From contig JAFXDV010000012.1 in the NCBI GenBank assembly GCA_017521125.1, positions 1-64,000 of the forward strand: a stretch of 64,000 nucleotides of DNA, written 5' to 3'. The position numbers were made by a program, and so were the translations under genes. The stretch is from Clostridia bacterium (lineage in GTDB: Bacteria > Bacillota > Clostridia > Oscillospirales > Acutalibacteraceae). The notes under the pieces are model-generated. The model had not been told where the DNA came from and did no database searches. It worked only from the letters and a program-made list of their open reading frames with translations. How positions within the stretch are numbered: position 1 is the first letter of the stretch; each line of letters begins with the position of its first letter. Shown here in pieces: positions 17,801 to 27,464 of the stretch.

Positions 17801-18306
17801 ATAATAGTAAGTTGACCATTGTTTGTATGCTCAGTAGCATAAAAACTAAGCTCACAAAAAGCGGCACTCTAATGGCTAATATTACTGCAGAGGATATTAG
17901 CGGTAGTATTAATCTGACTGTATTTCCTAAAAATTATAATGAATACAGATATTTAATTAAAGAAGGCGCAATACTATTAGTAACGGCACGTGTTCAGGAA
18001 AAAGAGGACAAGCCGTATGAGCTGTTGGCAGATAGATTTGACGTGCTACCCTCAGGTGCGGAAAATACGCCTAAAAAGCGTATAAAAGAAGGCTTATATC
18101 TAAAGGTTAGCAACATAAACTCCCATGAATTTGAAGAGGTAAAGAAAGTCCTCTCTGAACATTCAGGGGAAATTCCCGTATTTATAATAGAAGAGGGTGG
18201 AAGACGACTCTTAGCTCCAAAAGAGCTTTGGGTTAGCAAAAACGACAAAATTTTGGGAAAATTATGCGAAATTTTGTCGGAAAAAAATGTAAAATTAGTT
18301 GAATAA
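14863..18306 (+). CDS. dnaE: DNA polymerase III alpha subunit
   Basis: Replicative polymerase subunit of the DnaE type. Domains in order: PHP (HLHLHSEYSLLDG at the start), polymerase palm with catalytic PDFDIDF near residues 395-401, fingers (YRPGPMDSIP, YQEQVMQI, SHAAAYS), tandem HhH, and a C-terminal OB fold (near 970-1060). 1147 residues, so DnaE1-like in length. The window shows no PolC, which would be the main polymerase in many Firmicutes. The ATG is 3 bases after whiA. The stop codon region doubles as a -35 box for pfkA. Confidence 0.97.
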   Translation: MDFVHLHLHSEYSLLDGACRIEELCRAAKEAGQKAVAITDHGVMYGAVQFYKTAKKEGVKPIIGCEVYVAPNSRFDKEKGKGSGYNHLILLCKNETGYKNLIKMVSKSFTEGFYFKPRVDKQLLKEHSDGLIALSACLAGEIPSLLMRNDYETAKESALWYKNTFGEGNFYLELQNHGIDEQIKINPFIIRLSKETGIPLVATNDVHYVKKQDSKMQKVLICIQTDKKLNEDNPLAFPTDEFYLKSAEEMYEIFSDVPEALANTVEIAEKCNFDFEFGNIKLPVFDIGDKDHFEFFKEKCFEGLYKYLGKNPPEEYVTRLNYELDTINKMGYVDYYLIVQDFVNYAKNSDIPVGPGRGSGAGSLAAYCIGITGIDPIKYNLFFERFLNPERVSMPDFDIDFCYVNRQKVIDYVIKKYGSDRVAQIVTFGTMAARAAVRDVGRVMDIPYATCDRTAKLIPRALGITIEKAIEETPDLRLLYSSDEQVKELLDMAKRVEGMPRHASTHAAGVVISDRAVSEYVPLALNDSSAVTQYTMTCLDELGLLKMDFLGLRNLTIIRDAQNHIKKHTKDFDINNIPLDDKPTYEMMGGGFTDGIFQFESEGMKNVLRQFRPERIEDLTAILSLYRPGPMDSIPKYIHNRHNTQDIKYDTPLLKPILDVTYGCIVYQEQVMQIFRTLAGYSLGRADIVRRAMSKKKHDVMKNEKQAFIYGQKDENGNVICTGAVNNGVSEKAAEKIFDEMSAFSSYAFNKSHAAAYSFVSYQTAYLKCHYPKEYMSALMSAALGDTNKIAFYTSECNRLGIKILPPHVNESFEDFTPVEGGIRFGLCAIKNIGDGFVNRLIENRQQNGKYTTMYDFCMRNSGLDFNRRALEGLIKSGALDGLEHNRKTMLFGADAVLSAINDEKKYYSSGQMDLFSEDGEVPQLTLTKVDEMPDDIKLSMEKEATGLYLSGHPIAKYQEYAKSINSPQISQILAGAFEDNSKLTIVCMLSSIKTKLTKSGTLMANITAEDISGSINLTVFPKNYNEYRYLIKEGAILLVTARVQEKEDKPYELLADRFDVLPSGAENTPKKRIKEGLYLKVSNINSHEFEEVKKVLSEHSGEIPVFIIEEGGRRLLAPKELWVSKNDKILGKLCEILSEKNVKLVE

Positions 18307-18327
18307 CAAAGGATTTTATACTATAAT
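18299..18327 (+). promoter_or_regulatory. pfkA promoter inside the dnaE end
   Basis: TTGAAT (18299-18304) and TATAAT (18322-18327) with a 17-base spacer. The -35 overlaps the last dnaE codons and stop, so pfkA-nadE can be transcribed apart from dnaE. Confidence 0.68.
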
Positions 18328-18361
18328 TAATGTTAATGAACTTTTTGGAGTGATTATATAA

Positions 18362-19324
18362 ATGAAGACCATAGGCGTTTTAACAAGTGGCGGAGATGCA
18401 CCGGGAATGAATGCAGCAATTCGTTCTGTAGTCAGAACCGCAATTGCAAAAGGAATGAAGGTAAAGGGAATTAGGCGAGGATACAGCGGTCTTATCGACG
18501 GCGAAATCATAGATTTAGATGCACGTTCTGTATCAGATATTATTCATAGAGGCGGAACAATGCTTTATACCGCACGCTGCCTTGAGTTCAAAACTGACCA
18601 AGGTATTAAAAAAGGCGTAGAAATGTGTAAAAAACACGGAATAGAGGGTATAGTTGTAATCGGAGGAGATGGCTCGTTCAGAGGAGCAAGAGATTTATCA
18701 CTTAACGGAATTCCTTGTGTTGGTATCCCAGGAACGATAGATAATGATATTTCCTGTTCTGAATACACACTAGGTTTCGATACTGCAATGAACACTGTTA
18801 TCGAAATGGTAGATAGATTAAGAGATACCTCTCAATCTCATGAGCGTTGTACAGTTGTTGAGGTTATGGGTAGAAAAGCAGGATATTTAGCCTTAGAGAC
18901 CGGAATTGCAGTAGGTGCTACAAGCATACTTGTGCCTGAGGTAGAGTTTGATTTACAAAAAGATGTTATCGATAAGATAAATGCAATAAAGAAGACAGGT
19001 AAAAAGCATTTCATTGTAATAGTTGCTGAGGGAGTTGGCGGCACCGAAGCCATCGCAAAGGAAATTCAGTCCGGCACAGGAATTGATACCAGAGCCACTA
19101 TCTTAGGACACGTTCAAAGAGGCGGTAACGCAAGTGCAAGAGATAGAATAATGGCAAGTATGATGGGCTATAAGGCGGTTTCTCTTCTTGACGAAGGAAT
19201 TGGTAATCGTGTAGTCGTATTCCGTGACGATGAGATTATTGATAAGGATATCTACGAGGCTCTTTCAATGCCAAAGGTATTTGACCTTGATAAATTTGAA
19301 AAAGCGACAACACTCGCTCTCTAA
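18362..19324 (+). CDS. pfkA: 6-phosphofructokinase
   Basis: ATP-dependent phosphorylation of fructose-6-phosphate in glycolysis. GVLTSGGDAPGMNA (residues 6-19) and GGDGSFRGA (near 102-110) bind ATP; the G-D-G form at 103-105 marks the ATP-dependent kinase, not the PPi-dependent one. PGTIDNDI (near 124) holds the catalytic aspartate. TARCLEFK and GHVQRGG are typical. 320 residues, the bacterial allosteric form. TTTGGAGTGA lies upstream. The hprK-dnaE-pfkA linkage is common in Firmicutes. Confidence 0.97.
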   Translation: MKTIGVLTSGGDAPGMNAAIRSVVRTAIAKGMKVKGIRRGYSGLIDGEIIDLDARSVSDIIHRGGTMLYTARCLEFKTDQGIKKGVEMCKKHGIEGIVVIGGDGSFRGARDLSLNGIPCVGIPGTIDNDISCSEYTLGFDTAMNTVIEMVDRLRDTSQSHERCTVVEVMGRKAGYLALETGIAVGATSILVPEVEFDLQKDVIDKINAIKKTGKKHFIVIVAEGVGGTEAIAKEIQSGTGIDTRATILGHVQRGGNASARDRIMASMMGYKAVSLLDEGIGNRVVVFRDDEIIDKDIYEALSMPKVFDLDKFEKATTLAL

Positions 19325-19338
19325 TTAAGGAGTCAATT

Positions 19339-20097
19339 ATGTTCGATGTAGAAAGAACGACAAAAGAAGTAGTAGCTTGGATACAGAACTTTTTCGAGGA
19401 AAACGGAAAAGACTGCAATGCAGTTGTGGGTATTTCGGGCGGTAAGGATAGCTCGGTTGTAGCGGCTTTGTGCGTAGAGGCCTTAGGCAAAGATAGAGTT
19501 ATCGGTGTCTTAATGCCTAATGGGGAGCAAAGTGATATTGATATGGCAAGGCTTCTTGTTTCTCACCTTGGAATCAAAGCTATTGAAATAAATATAGCAG
19601 ACGCTTTCAACGGAGTTTTAAAGGGAATAAACGAGGGTGTGCTTATGGAGGGATTAGCGCCTCTTGAAATAACACCGCTCACCAAAAACAATCTCCCTTG
19701 CAGACTCAGAATGTCCACACTCTATGCCGTTTCACAAAGTCTAAACGGAAGAGTGGCAAATACCTGTAATCTTTCAGAGGATTACGTGGGCTATTCTACA
19801 CGCTATGGCGATAGCGTAGGAGATTTTAGTCCATTGTCTCGCCTTACCGTAACCGAGGTAAAAGAGATAGGAAGATTTATAGGACTTCCTGAAATTCTTG
19901 TTGAAAAGGTTCCTTCTGACGGACTTTGCGGTAAAACCGATGAAGACAATCTGGGATTTACCTATGCGGTGCTTGATAAATACATTCGCACAGGAGTTTG
20001 TGAGGATGAAAAAACAAAAGAACTTATAGATAAAAGGCATAAAGCAAACCTTTTTAAATTAGAACTGATGCCTTGCTTTGAATATAATGAAAATTAA
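19339..20097 (+). CDS. nadE: NH3-dependent NAD+ synthetase
   Basis: Amidates nicotinic acid adenine dinucleotide to NAD+ in the last step of NAD synthesis. The N-type ATP pyrophosphatase motif GISGGKDSS lies near residue 33; FSPLSRLTVTEVKEIGRF and PSDGLCGKTDEDNLGFTY bind the deamido-NAD and product. At 252 residues it lacks a glutaminase (nitrilase) domain, so it uses free ammonia. AAGGAG lies 8 bases upstream. It probably shares the pfkA transcript. Confidence 0.95.
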   Translation: MFDVERTTKEVVAWIQNFFEENGKDCNAVVGISGGKDSSVVAALCVEALGKDRVIGVLMPNGEQSDIDMARLLVSHLGIKAIEINIADAFNGVLKGINEGVLMEGLAPLEITPLTKNNLPCRLRMSTLYAVSQSLNGRVANTCNLSEDYVGYSTRYGDSVGDFSPLSRLTVTEVKEIGRFIGLPEILVEKVPSDGLCGKTDEDNLGFTYAVLDKYIRTGVCEDEKTKELIDKRHKANLFKLELMPCFEYNEN

Positions 20098-20122
20098 AAA
20101 AGAGCCGTTTGGCTCTTTTTTT
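20096..20122 (+). terminator. Terminator after nadE
   Basis: AAAAAGAGCC, GTTT loop, GGCTCTTTTT, then more T. It ends the hprK-to-nadE run. Confidence 0.9.
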
Positions 20123-20144
20123 GTTGCTATTTTTTAGAAAATTA

Positions 20145-20173
20145 TTGTAAAATTTGTCGATTTATGGTAAAAT
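20145..20173 (+). promoter_or_regulatory. Promoter of the NhaC-type gene
   Basis: TTGTAA (20145-20150) and TAAAAT (20168-20173), 17 bases apart. A reasonable but imperfect match. Confidence 0.5.
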
Positions 20174-20215
20174 GTCACCAATGTATTAAATACTTTGGCT
20201 ATAGGAGGAGATAAA

Positions 20216-21847
20216 ATGACAAAGGTAAACAAAAAACGCAACTTGGTAACCTTACTGTTGTTTGCGGCTTTCATCGCTTTGATGGTTGTTGCGGCTTTAA
20301 CAACAAATGCCGAATCAGTACAGCAGTCTTTTTGGGCACTTGTGCCACCAATCGTTGCTATTTCTTTAGCACTTGCAACTAAAGAGGTTTATAGCTCTCT
20401 TTTCGTTGGAGTTTTAGCAGGCGGTCTGCTTTATTCAGGTTTCAACTTTGAGGGTACTATTAACCATATCTTCAGTGGTAACTATGAGGTTGAAGGAGAA
20501 ACCTTAAGCTATGGCATTATAAACGTGCTTTCCGATAGCTACAATGTAGGAATTCTCATTTTCCTCGTAATCCTCGGAGCAATGGTTGCTCTTATGAACA
20601 GAGCAGGTGGCTCTGCCGCATTCGGTAGATGGGCTGCAACACATATTAAATCTCGTGTTGGCGTTATGCTTTCCACCATTCTGCTTGGTGCGCTTATCTT
20701 TATCGACGACTATTTCAACTGTCTTACAGTAGGAAGCGTTATGAAACCTGTAACAGATAAGCAGAATATTTCTCGTTCAAAACTTGCATACCTCATTGAC
20801 TCAACTGCTGCGCCAATCTGCATTATAGCACCAATTTCTTCTTGGGCGGCTGCAGTTTCAGGCTTCGTTGAGGGTGAAAACGGAATGGCACTTTTCCTTA
20901 AAGCAATTCCTTTCAACTTCTACGCTTTGCTTACTATCGTTATGATGGTTGTTATGGTGCTTATGAAGGTGGACTTTGGCCCAATGGCTAAGCACGAAGC
21001 AAACGCATTAAAGGGAGATATTTATTCAGGTGAGAGAGTAGTAGAGGAAGGCGACGAGGACGTCAACGATAACGGAAAGGTTATCGACCTTGTATTCCCA
21101 ATCGTAACTCTTATTATCTGCTGCATTATCGGTATGATTTACACCGGTGGTTTCTTCTCAGGTACCGACTTTATTACCGCTTTCTCAGAGTGCGATGCAC
21201 CCTTAGGCTTGGTATTCGGTTCCTTTATAGCAATGGTTCTTACTATACTTTTCTATTTAATCAGAAACGTACTTAACTTCTCAGATTGTATGGCTTGTCT
21301 GCCAAAAGGCTTCAAGGCAATGGTTCCTGCAATTCTCATCTTAACTCTTGCTTGGTCACTTAAATCTATGACCGATAGCCTTGGTGCCGCAGAGTATGTT
21401 GCAGGTCTTGTTGAAAGCGGAGCAGAAGGACTTATGAACTTCCTACCTGCAATCATCTTCCTTATTGCAATCGGACTTTCCTTTGCAACAGGAACCTCTT
21501 GGGGAACCTTCGGAATACTTATTCCAATCGTTGTTTCTGCCTTCCAGACAGTAGATTATCAGCTTATGATAGTTGCAATTTCTGCTTGTATGGCAGGTGC
21601 CGTTTGTGGTGACCACTGCTCACCAATTTCCGACACAACAATTATGGCTTCGGCAGGCGCAGAGTGCAACCACGTAAACCACGTTTCAACTCAGCTTCCT
21701 TACGCATTAACCTGTGCCGCAGTTTCTTTTGTAACCTACATCATTGCAGGCTTTACAACAAACGCTGTAATTTCTTTACCAATAGGTATCGCCCTTATGA
21801 TTGGCACACTCGTTATAATTAAATTTGCCACCAAGAAAAAGGCATAA
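20216..21847 (+). CDS. NhaC-family Na+/H+ antiporter
   Basis: Polytopic membrane protein of about 543 residues from the NhaC branch of the ion transporter superfamily. Core motifs are LIFIDDYFNCLTVGSVMKPV, SAAPICIIAP-like STAAPICIIAPISSW, FATGTSWGTFGILIPI and CGDHCSPISDTTIMASAGAECNHVNHV, which form the unwound transport helices. I take the ATG at 20216, 7 bases after AGGAGG; a TTG at 20195 lies before that site. Relatives include sodium/proton, malate-lactate and arginine-ornithine type exchangers, so the exact substrate is open. It is a single-gene unit bounded by terminators. Confidence 0.85.
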   Translation: MTKVNKKRNLVTLLLFAAFIALMVVAALTTNAESVQQSFWALVPPIVAISLALATKEVYSSLFVGVLAGGLLYSGFNFEGTINHIFSGNYEVEGETLSYGIINVLSDSYNVGILIFLVILGAMVALMNRAGGSAAFGRWAATHIKSRVGVMLSTILLGALIFIDDYFNCLTVGSVMKPVTDKQNISRSKLAYLIDSTAAPICIIAPISSWAAAVSGFVEGENGMALFLKAIPFNFYALLTIVMMVVMVLMKVDFGPMAKHEANALKGDIYSGERVVEEGDEDVNDNGKVIDLVFPIVTLIICCIIGMIYTGGFFSGTDFITAFSECDAPLGLVFGSFIAMVLTILFYLIRNVLNFSDCMACLPKGFKAMVPAILILTLAWSLKSMTDSLGAAEYVAGLVESGAEGLMNFLPAIIFLIAIGLSFATGTSWGTFGILIPIVVSAFQTVDYQLMIVAISACMAGAVCGDHCSPISDTTIMASAGAECNHVNHVSTQLPYALTCAAVSFVTYIIAGFTTNAVISLPIGIALMIGTLVIIKFATKKKA

Positions 21848-21856
21848 ATAAAAATT

Positions 21857-21888
21857 AAAAACAACCATCGGAAGATGGTTGTTTTTTT
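21857..21888. terminator. Bidirectional terminator
   Basis: Stem 21859-21869/21874-21884 with a GGAA loop, A-rich on the left and seven T on the right. Convergent genes meet here, and the maf stop codon is inside the T run. Confidence 0.9.
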
Positions 21889-22435
21889 ATATCCTTTTCA
21901 GCATTTTATTTAGCTTTGCAATGGGTAGTCCCACAACGTTAAAGTAATCGCCGTTTATCTTTTCTACAAGCAGAGAACCAAAACCTTGAATTCCATAAGC
22001 GCCGGCTTTGTCAAAACATTCATTCGTGGCTATATAGTCATCGATTTCCTTTTCACTCAGTTCAAAAAAAGTGACCTCGGTAACCTCAGAAAAGCTAAGG
22101 CTCTTGCCGCCTTTAAAAATAGCACAACCCGTTATAACCTTGTGGGTTTTCCCTGAAAGAAGGTTTAGCATTCTTTTGGCGTCCTCGCTATCCTTTGGTT
22201 TTCCTAAAATCTCGCCCTCGCAGATTACCGCAGTATCGCAACCGATAACAGTGTCGGTGGGGTATTCTTGAAAAACGGCTTTTGCCTTCTGAACACTTAA
22301 AAACTCTGCCGCCTGTTCGGCAGGAATACCATCAGGCAACACTTCTTCAATATCTGCAGGAATTATCTTAAAATCTTTTTGGATAATAGAAAATAATTCC
22401 TTTCTTCTTGGGGAAGCAGATGCTAAAATTATCAT
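21887..22435 (-). CDS. maf: Maf-family nucleotide pyrophosphatase
   Basis: House-cleaning enzyme that hydrolyses non-canonical or canonical nucleoside triphosphates to monophosphates, historically tied to septum formation. It begins IILASASPRRKELF (substrate loop), has GCDTAVICEGEILGKPKD around residues 67-84 (general base region), and GAYGIQGFGSLLVEKINGDYFNVVGLP near the end. 182 residues, typical. Its ATG overlaps the aminotransferase stop by 4 bases (ATGA), so the two are translationally coupled. Confidence 0.94.
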   Translation of the reverse strand: MIILASASPRRKELFSIIQKDFKIIPADIEEVLPDGIPAEQAAEFLSVQKAKAVFQEYPTDTVIGCDTAVICEGEILGKPKDSEDAKRMLNLLSGKTHKVITGCAIFKGGKSLSFSEVTEVTFFELSEKEIDDYIATNECFDKAGAYGIQGFGSLLVEKINGDYFNVVGLPIAKLNKMLKRI

Positions 22436-23610
22436 TTTATAAGCTCCTTAAAATAGGGTAGTGCCCTCTGGATAACCTTGGTGTCAACACAGTAAGAAAT
22501 TCTAACATAGTCTTTGCAACCGAAGCTCTCACCTGAAACAACAAGAATATTCTTTTCCTTAGCAATATTAGAAAACTCATTTCCGTCACCCTTTGGAGAC
22601 TTAACAAGGAGATAAAATGCACCGTCAGGATGAACACAGGAATAGCCCATTTGAGATAGTCCCTCATAAAGCAGACGTCTGTTTTTATCATAAACCGAAA
22701 GGTCAGGCTTTTCTGAAACACACTCTGTAACAACCCTCTGTAAAAGGGAAGGGGCGCAGACGTAACCTAATGACCTGGCCGACCCTGCAACCGCCGCATA
22801 AATTTCTTTAGAATCTTCACAAACACCGGGCACATAAACGTAACCAATTCTCTCTCCAGGTAAAGACAGAGATTTACTGTAAGAATAACAAACAATGGTG
22901 TTTGCATAAATGCTTGGAACAAATGGAACCTCTATATTATCATAAACAAGTTCTCTGTAAGGCTCATCCGAGATAATATAAATCGGATGCCCAAACTCCT
23001 TGCTTTTTTTCTCAAGAAAAGCACTTAATTTCTCTAAGCTTTCTTTGCTGTAAACAACACCTGAAGGGTTGTTGGGAGAGTTTACAATAACACCTGCGGT
23101 GTTTTCGTTTATAAGTTTTTCTAAAGCTTCAAAATTAAACTGAAAATCTTTTTCGTCGAGTTCGCAGGTTTTAAATTTAGCACCTGAGCCCTCTACAAAA
23201 ACTTTATACTCGGGGAAATATGGAGCAAAGGCAATAATCTCGGTTTTACTGCTTGTCCTTAATGCACCAAACACGCTGCAAAGAGCCGCCGCTGCACCAC
23301 AGGAAATATAAAATTCATCAGGTGTAGAGTTCGCATCAAAACGACTATTTAAATCATTAGAAATGGCAGTTCGAAGCTCAATAGAGCCTTGTGCGCTTGT
23401 ATACCCGTGAAGCTCTGTAGAACTGTATTTCTTTAAAAGCTTCTTTATAGTGGCATTTACTTTTTTAGGTGCGGGAACACTGGGATTTCCCAAACTGAAA
23501 TCAAAAACGTTTTCGGCTCCTACAATTCTAGCCTGACGCTTTCCATATTCAAAAAGTTCTCTGATAGCCGAACGCTCAGAGCCTAATTTAAACTTGTCTT
23601 TTGAGTACAT
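22432..23610 (-). CDS. PLP-dependent aminotransferase, class I/II
   Basis: Fold-type I aminotransferase of 392 residues, close in layout to aspartate/aromatic aminotransferases. FDFSLGNPSVPAP is the N-terminal substrate loop, NSPNNPSGVVY and SDEPYRELVY position PLP, and the Schiff-base lysine is in YSYSKSLSLPGERIGY. I start at MYSKDKF (23610) with GAGGTG 9 bases upstream. Pairing with maf gives no substrate clue; it could serve tyrosine or aspartate metabolism, but this is not shown. Confidence 0.9.
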   Translation of the reverse strand: MYSKDKFKLGSERSAIRELFEYGKRQARIVGAENVFDFSLGNPSVPAPKKVNATIKKLLKKYSSTELHGYTSAQGSIELRTAISNDLNSRFDANSTPDEFYISCGAAAALCSVFGALRTSSKTEIIAFAPYFPEYKVFVEGSGAKFKTCELDEKDFQFNFEALEKLINENTAGVIVNSPNNPSGVVYSKESLEKLSAFLEKKSKEFGHPIYIISDEPYRELVYDNIEVPFVPSIYANTIVCYSYSKSLSLPGERIGYVYVPGVCEDSKEIYAAVAGSARSLGYVCAPSLLQRVVTECVSEKPDLSVYDKNRRLLYEGLSQMGYSCVHPDGAFYLLVKSPKGDGNEFSNIAKEKNILVVSGESFGCKDYVRISYCVDTKVIQRALPYFKELIK

Positions 23611-23631
23611 AAAAATTAACACCTCTAATTA

Positions 23632-23660
23632 AATATAAAACAGAGCTAAAAATATGTCAA
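23632..23660 (-). promoter_or_regulatory. Promoter of aminotransferase-maf
   Basis: TTGACA (23660-23655) and TATATT (23637-23632) on the minus strand, 17 bases apart. Confidence 0.7.
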
Positions 23661-23736
23661 ATACATTTTATTTTTTCTTTAATTTTATAAATAATTGTGA
23701 TATAATATATTGTGAATATATTTCTGGAGGTAAACT

Positions 23737-26574
23737 GTGGCACAGGACAAGCTTATAGTTGTAGGTGCAAAAGAGCACAACCTAAAAAACATAACGGTAG
23801 AAATGCCTCGTGATAAGCTTATTGTTTTCACAGGACTGTCAGGCTCAGGAAAATCATCCTTAGCCTTTGATACCATTTATGCCGAGGGACAACGTAGATA
23901 CGTTGAGTCCCTGTCTTCCTATGCCAGAATGTTCTTAGGACAAATGGAAAAGCCTAATGTTGATACCATTGAAGGTCTTTCTCCTGCCATTTCTATCGAC
24001 CAGAAAACAACCTCCAAAAACCCTCGTTCTACCGTTGGAACAGTTACCGAAATTTACGACTATTTAAGACTTCTATATGCTAGAACGGGAACACCCCACT
24101 GTCATATCTGCGGTAAGGAAATATCGAAGCAATCTACCGATCAGATTGTAGATAAAATAATGACTCTGCCCGAAGGCACCAAAATACAACTTTTGGCACC
24201 TATTGTAAAAAATCGTAAGGGAGAACACCAAAAGGAGTTTGAAAGAGCAAGAAAATCAGGTTACTCAAGGGTTAGAGCAGACGGAATTATATACGACCTA
24301 TCCGAAGAGATTAAGCTTGATAAAAATAAAAAACACGTTATTGAAATTATCGTAGACCGCCTTGTTATCAAGGAAGAAATAAAAAGCCGCCTCACCGATA
24401 GTATCGAAACAGTGTCTTCACTTTCAGGCGGAGTTATTGCGGTTGACGTTATTGGCGGCGAGGAACTTTATTTCTCGCAAAACTACGCTTGTGAGGAGCA
24501 CGGAGTAGGAGTACCTGAACTAACCCCTACAATGTTCTCTTTTAATTCTCCCTTTGGCGCTTGTCCTACCTGTACAGGACTAGGAAAGTTTATGAAGATT
24601 GACACACGCCTTATTATTCACGATGAAAATAAGTCCTTGCTTGATTCTGCTATTCGTGCGTCAGGTTGGGGAGTTAATTCTTGGAATAACCCTGATATGG
24701 GAACAATTGCCACAATGTATTATGAGGGTATCGCAGACCTCTACGGCTTTGACATAAACACACCCTTTAAGGACATTCCTAAAGAGGCTCAAAATGCCGT
24801 ACTGTACGGAACAGGGGATACTAAATTAAAACTCAAAAGAAACACCGCCTGGGGCGGTGGCACCTATTATGCCGCCTTCGAGGGTGTTGTAAATAATTTA
24901 GAGCGTAGATATAAAGAAACTAAGAGCGAATATTCTCGACACGAGATTGAAAGCTATATGACCGAGTGCGATTGCCCTGATTGTAAAGGTGCGAGACTAA
25001 AACCTGAGTCTTTAGCAGTTACCGTTAATGGTAAAAACATTAAATATTTCTGTGACCTGTCGGTTAGCGATGCGTTAGAGTTTACCGAGGATATGAAATT
25101 TGGTGTTAGACAAGCTCAAATAGCCGAGCCGATAGTAAAGGAAATCAGAGAACGCCTAAACTTTCTTAAAAGCGTAGGACTTGATTATCTTTGCCTTTCC
25201 AGAAGCGCAGGAACTCTATCAGGTGGAGAAAGCCAAAGAATCAGACTTGCTACTCAAATCGGGTCATCTCTTATGGGAGTGCTTTATATCTTAGACGAGC
25301 CAAGTATAGGACTTCATCAGAGAGATAACGAAAGACTGATAAGCACCCTTAAACGCCTTAGAGATTTAGGTAACACACTTATCGTGGTAGAACACGACGA
25401 GGATACTATGCGTGCCGCAGACTATATTGTGGATGTAGGCCCCGGCGCAGGTATTCACGGCGGAGAAATAGTTTATGCAGGAGATTTAAACGGCCTAGAG
25501 AACTGCAAAGCATCTCTAACCGCTGACTATCTGACAGGCAGAAAGAAAATCTCTGTTCCGAATGTCAGAAGAAAAGGAAACGGCAAATTTATTGAGGTTA
25601 AGGGTGCTCATGAAAACAACCTTAAAAACGTTAACGTGAAAATTCCACTGGGAGAGTTTGTTTGCGTTACAGGTGTTTCAGGCTCAGGCAAGTCTTCCCT
25701 TGTAAATGACGTTATATATAATAGCCTTGCAGCAAAACTGAACGGAGCTAAAACCTTTGCAGGAAAGCATAAGTCCATTGAGGGTGTAGAGGCTCTTGAT
25801 AAGGTAATTGATATTAGTCAGTCTCCGATTGGAAGAACACCACGCTCCAACCCTGCTACCTATACAGGAGTTTTTGGAGATATCAGGGAGCTTTTCGCCT
25901 CTACAAAAGATGCTAAAAGCCACGGTTACTCTGCAGGTAGATTTTCCTTTAACGTAAAGGGAGGCAGATGCGAGGCTTGTGAGGGCGACGGTATTATTAA
26001 GATAGAAATGCATTTTCTTCCTGATATTTACGTGCCTTGCGAGGTGTGTAACGGCACACGATACAATAGAGAAACCTTAAGCGTTAAATATAAAGATAAA
26101 AGCATATACGATGTTTTGGAAATGACGGTGGAGGAAGCCCTTAGTTTCTTCTCCTCAATTCCCAAAATCAGTCGAAAGCTTCAAACCCTTTACGACGTAG
26201 GACTTGGCTATGTAAAACTCGGTCAACCTGCAACAACCCTTTCAGGAGGAGAGGCACAAAGGGTTAAACTTGCTACCGAACTTGCAAAACGAAGCACAGG
26301 CAAAACCATTTATATTCTTGATGAGCCTACAACAGGACTTCACACAGCCGATGTTCATAAACTCTTAGAGGTGTTAAACCGACTTGTTGACGCAGGTAAT
26401 ACCATACTTGTAATTGAGCATAACTTAGACGTTATAAAGGTGGCAGACCACGTTATAGACTTAGGACCTGAGGGTGGCGATAAGGGAGGAACGGTTGTCT
26501 GCACAGGCACCCCTGAGGATATTGCAAAATGCAAGGAGTCCTACACGGGAAAGTTTCTTAAAAACGTTTTATAA
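23737..26574 (+). CDS. uvrA: Excinuclease ABC subunit A
   Basis: Damage-recognition ATPase of nucleotide excision repair. Two ABC modules are seen: Walker [15 protein letters not shown] near residue 31 and [14 protein letters not shown] near 647, each with an LSGGE signature ([26 protein letters not shown]). Zinc-binding Cys pairs are CHICGK, CPTCTG, CDCPDC, CEACEG and CEVCNG. 945 residues, full length. Start is GTG with TGGAGG upstream. uvrB is not adjacent. I see no SOS box I can defend in the 110 bases upstream. Confidence 0.97.
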   Translation: MAQDKLIVVGAKEHNLKNITVEMPRDKLIVFTGLSGSGKSSLAFDTIYAEGQRRYVESLSSYARMFLGQMEKPNVDTIEGLSPAISIDQKTTSKNPRSTVGTVTEIYDYLRLLYARTGTPHCHICGKEISKQSTDQIVDKIMTLPEGTKIQLLAPIVKNRKGEHQKEFERARKSGYSRVRADGIIYDLSEEIKLDKNKKHVIEIIVDRLVIKEEIKSRLTDSIETVSSLSGGVIAVDVIGGEELYFSQNYACEEHGVGVPELTPTMFSFNSPFGACPTCTGLGKFMKIDTRLIIHDENKSLLDSAIRASGWGVNSWNNPDMGTIATMYYEGIADLYGFDINTPFKDIPKEAQNAVLYGTGDTKLKLKRNTAWGGGTYYAAFEGVVNNLERRYKETKSEYSRHEIESYMTECDCPDCKGARLKPESLAVTVNGKNIKYFCDLSVSDALEFTEDMKFGVRQAQIAEPIVKEIRERLNFLKSVGLDYLCLSRSAGTLSGGESQRIRLATQIGSSLMGVLYILDEPSIGLHQRDNERLISTLKRLRDLGNTLIVVEHDEDTMRAADYIVDVGPGAGIHGGEIVYAGDLNGLENCKASLTADYLTGRKKISVPNVRRKGNGKFIEVKGAHENNLKNVNVKIPLGEFVCVTGVSGSGKSSLVNDVIYNSLAAKLNGAKTFAGKHKSIEGVEALDKVIDISQSPIGRTPRSNPATYTGVFGDIRELFASTKDAKSHGYSAGRFSFNVKGGRCEACEGDGIIKIEMHFLPDIYVPCEVCNGTRYNRETLSVKYKDKSIYDVLEMTVEEALSFFSSIPKISRKLQTLYDVGLGYVKLGQPATTLSGGEAQRVKLATELAKRSTGKTIYILDEPTTGLHTADVHKLLEVLNRLVDAGNTILVIEHNLDVIKVADHVIDLGPEGGDKGGTVVCTGTPEDIAKCKESYTGKFLKNVL

Positions 26575-26636
26575 TTCATATATTATTAACCACTTAAACG
26601 GTAATTGCGGTAAAATATAAGTAAAGGAGGCTTAAA

Positions 26637-27464
26637 ATGTTTGGTTACATTAGGGCTTGCAAGAGCGAGATGAGAATAAAAGAGTTTGAAATGTATAAAA
26701 CCGTTTACTGTTCTTTATGCAAGGAACTTGGTAAAAGTTACGGACCTTTTGCACGTCTGACTCTGAGCTATGACTTTACGTTTTTAGCCCTCCTTAATAT
26801 GTCCCTTAAAAAAGATTTTTGCGGAACTGAAAGAAAACTCTGCAAATGTAGTCCTTTTAAGAAATGCACCTATTTAAAAGAGAATAAAGACCTTGAAATG
26901 CCTGGGGCGGCGGCAATGATAATGCTTTATTATAAATTGCTTGATAATATTGCCGACGAAAAAGGCTTTAAAAAGGTAGGGTATGTCTTGATAAAACCGT
27001 TTTTCAAAGGTGCCCATAAAAAAGCGGCAACAAAGTATCCAAATATTGAAAAAATCGTTGCAGAATATATTTGTGAGCAACAAGCCTTGGAAAAGGAAAA
27101 GTGTGAAAGCATGGACAAAGCCGCCGACCCAACGGCAAAAGCCTTAGCCGAAATTTTTGCCCTTTGCGGTGAAAGCGAAACAGAAAAACGAGTTTTAAAG
27201 CGCATGGGCTACTGTATGGGAAGATACGTCTATCTTTTAGATGCCTATTGTGATTTAGAAGAGGATATTAAAAAGGATAGATATAATCCTTTGAAATTTT
27301 TAAAAGAAAAAGTAAAAGAAAATATTGCGGCTCAGCTTAATATATGCATATCTCAGACCGGGGCGGCAATGGAACTACTTAATATAGAAAAATTCAAAAA
27401 CATTCTTGATAATATAGTATTTTTAGGACTTGAAGATACAATGGAAAAGGAGCTTAAAATATGA
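26637..27464 (+). CDS. DUF5685 family protein
   Basis: Uncharacterised Clostridial family of about 275 residues; function unknown. The start MFGYIRACKSEMRIKEFEMYKTVYCSLCKELGK is conserved in the family and contributes C8, C25 and C28; CGTERKLCKCSPFKKC adds a second cysteine cluster. The rest is predicted mostly helical. Two acidic segments, D103-x3-D107 (LLDNIADE) and D202-x3-D206-x3-D210 (LLDAYCDLEED, then KKDRYNPL), recall the paired Asp-rich helices of isoprenoid synthases; this is my inference only. AAAGGAGG precedes the ATG. It overlaps the J-protein gene by ATGA. Confidence 0.8.
   Translation: MFGYIRACKSEMRIKEFEMYKTVYCSLCKELGKSYGPFARLTLSYDFTFLALLNMSLKKDFCGTERKLCKCSPFKKCTYLKENKDLEMPGAAAMIMLYYKLLDNIADEKGFKKVGYVLIKPFFKGAHKKAATKYPNIEKIVAEYICEQQALEKEKCESMDKAADPTAKALAEIFALCGESETEKRVLKRMGYCMGRYVYLLDAYCDLEEDIKKDRYNPLKFLKEKVKENIAAQLNICISQTGAAMELLNIEKFKNILDNIVFLGLEDTMEKELKI

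Noticed and set aside
22432..23610. Assigning the aminotransferase to tyrosine synthesis with tyrA
   Set aside because: The genes are 16 kb apart in separate transcripts, and the sequence does not specify the substrate.
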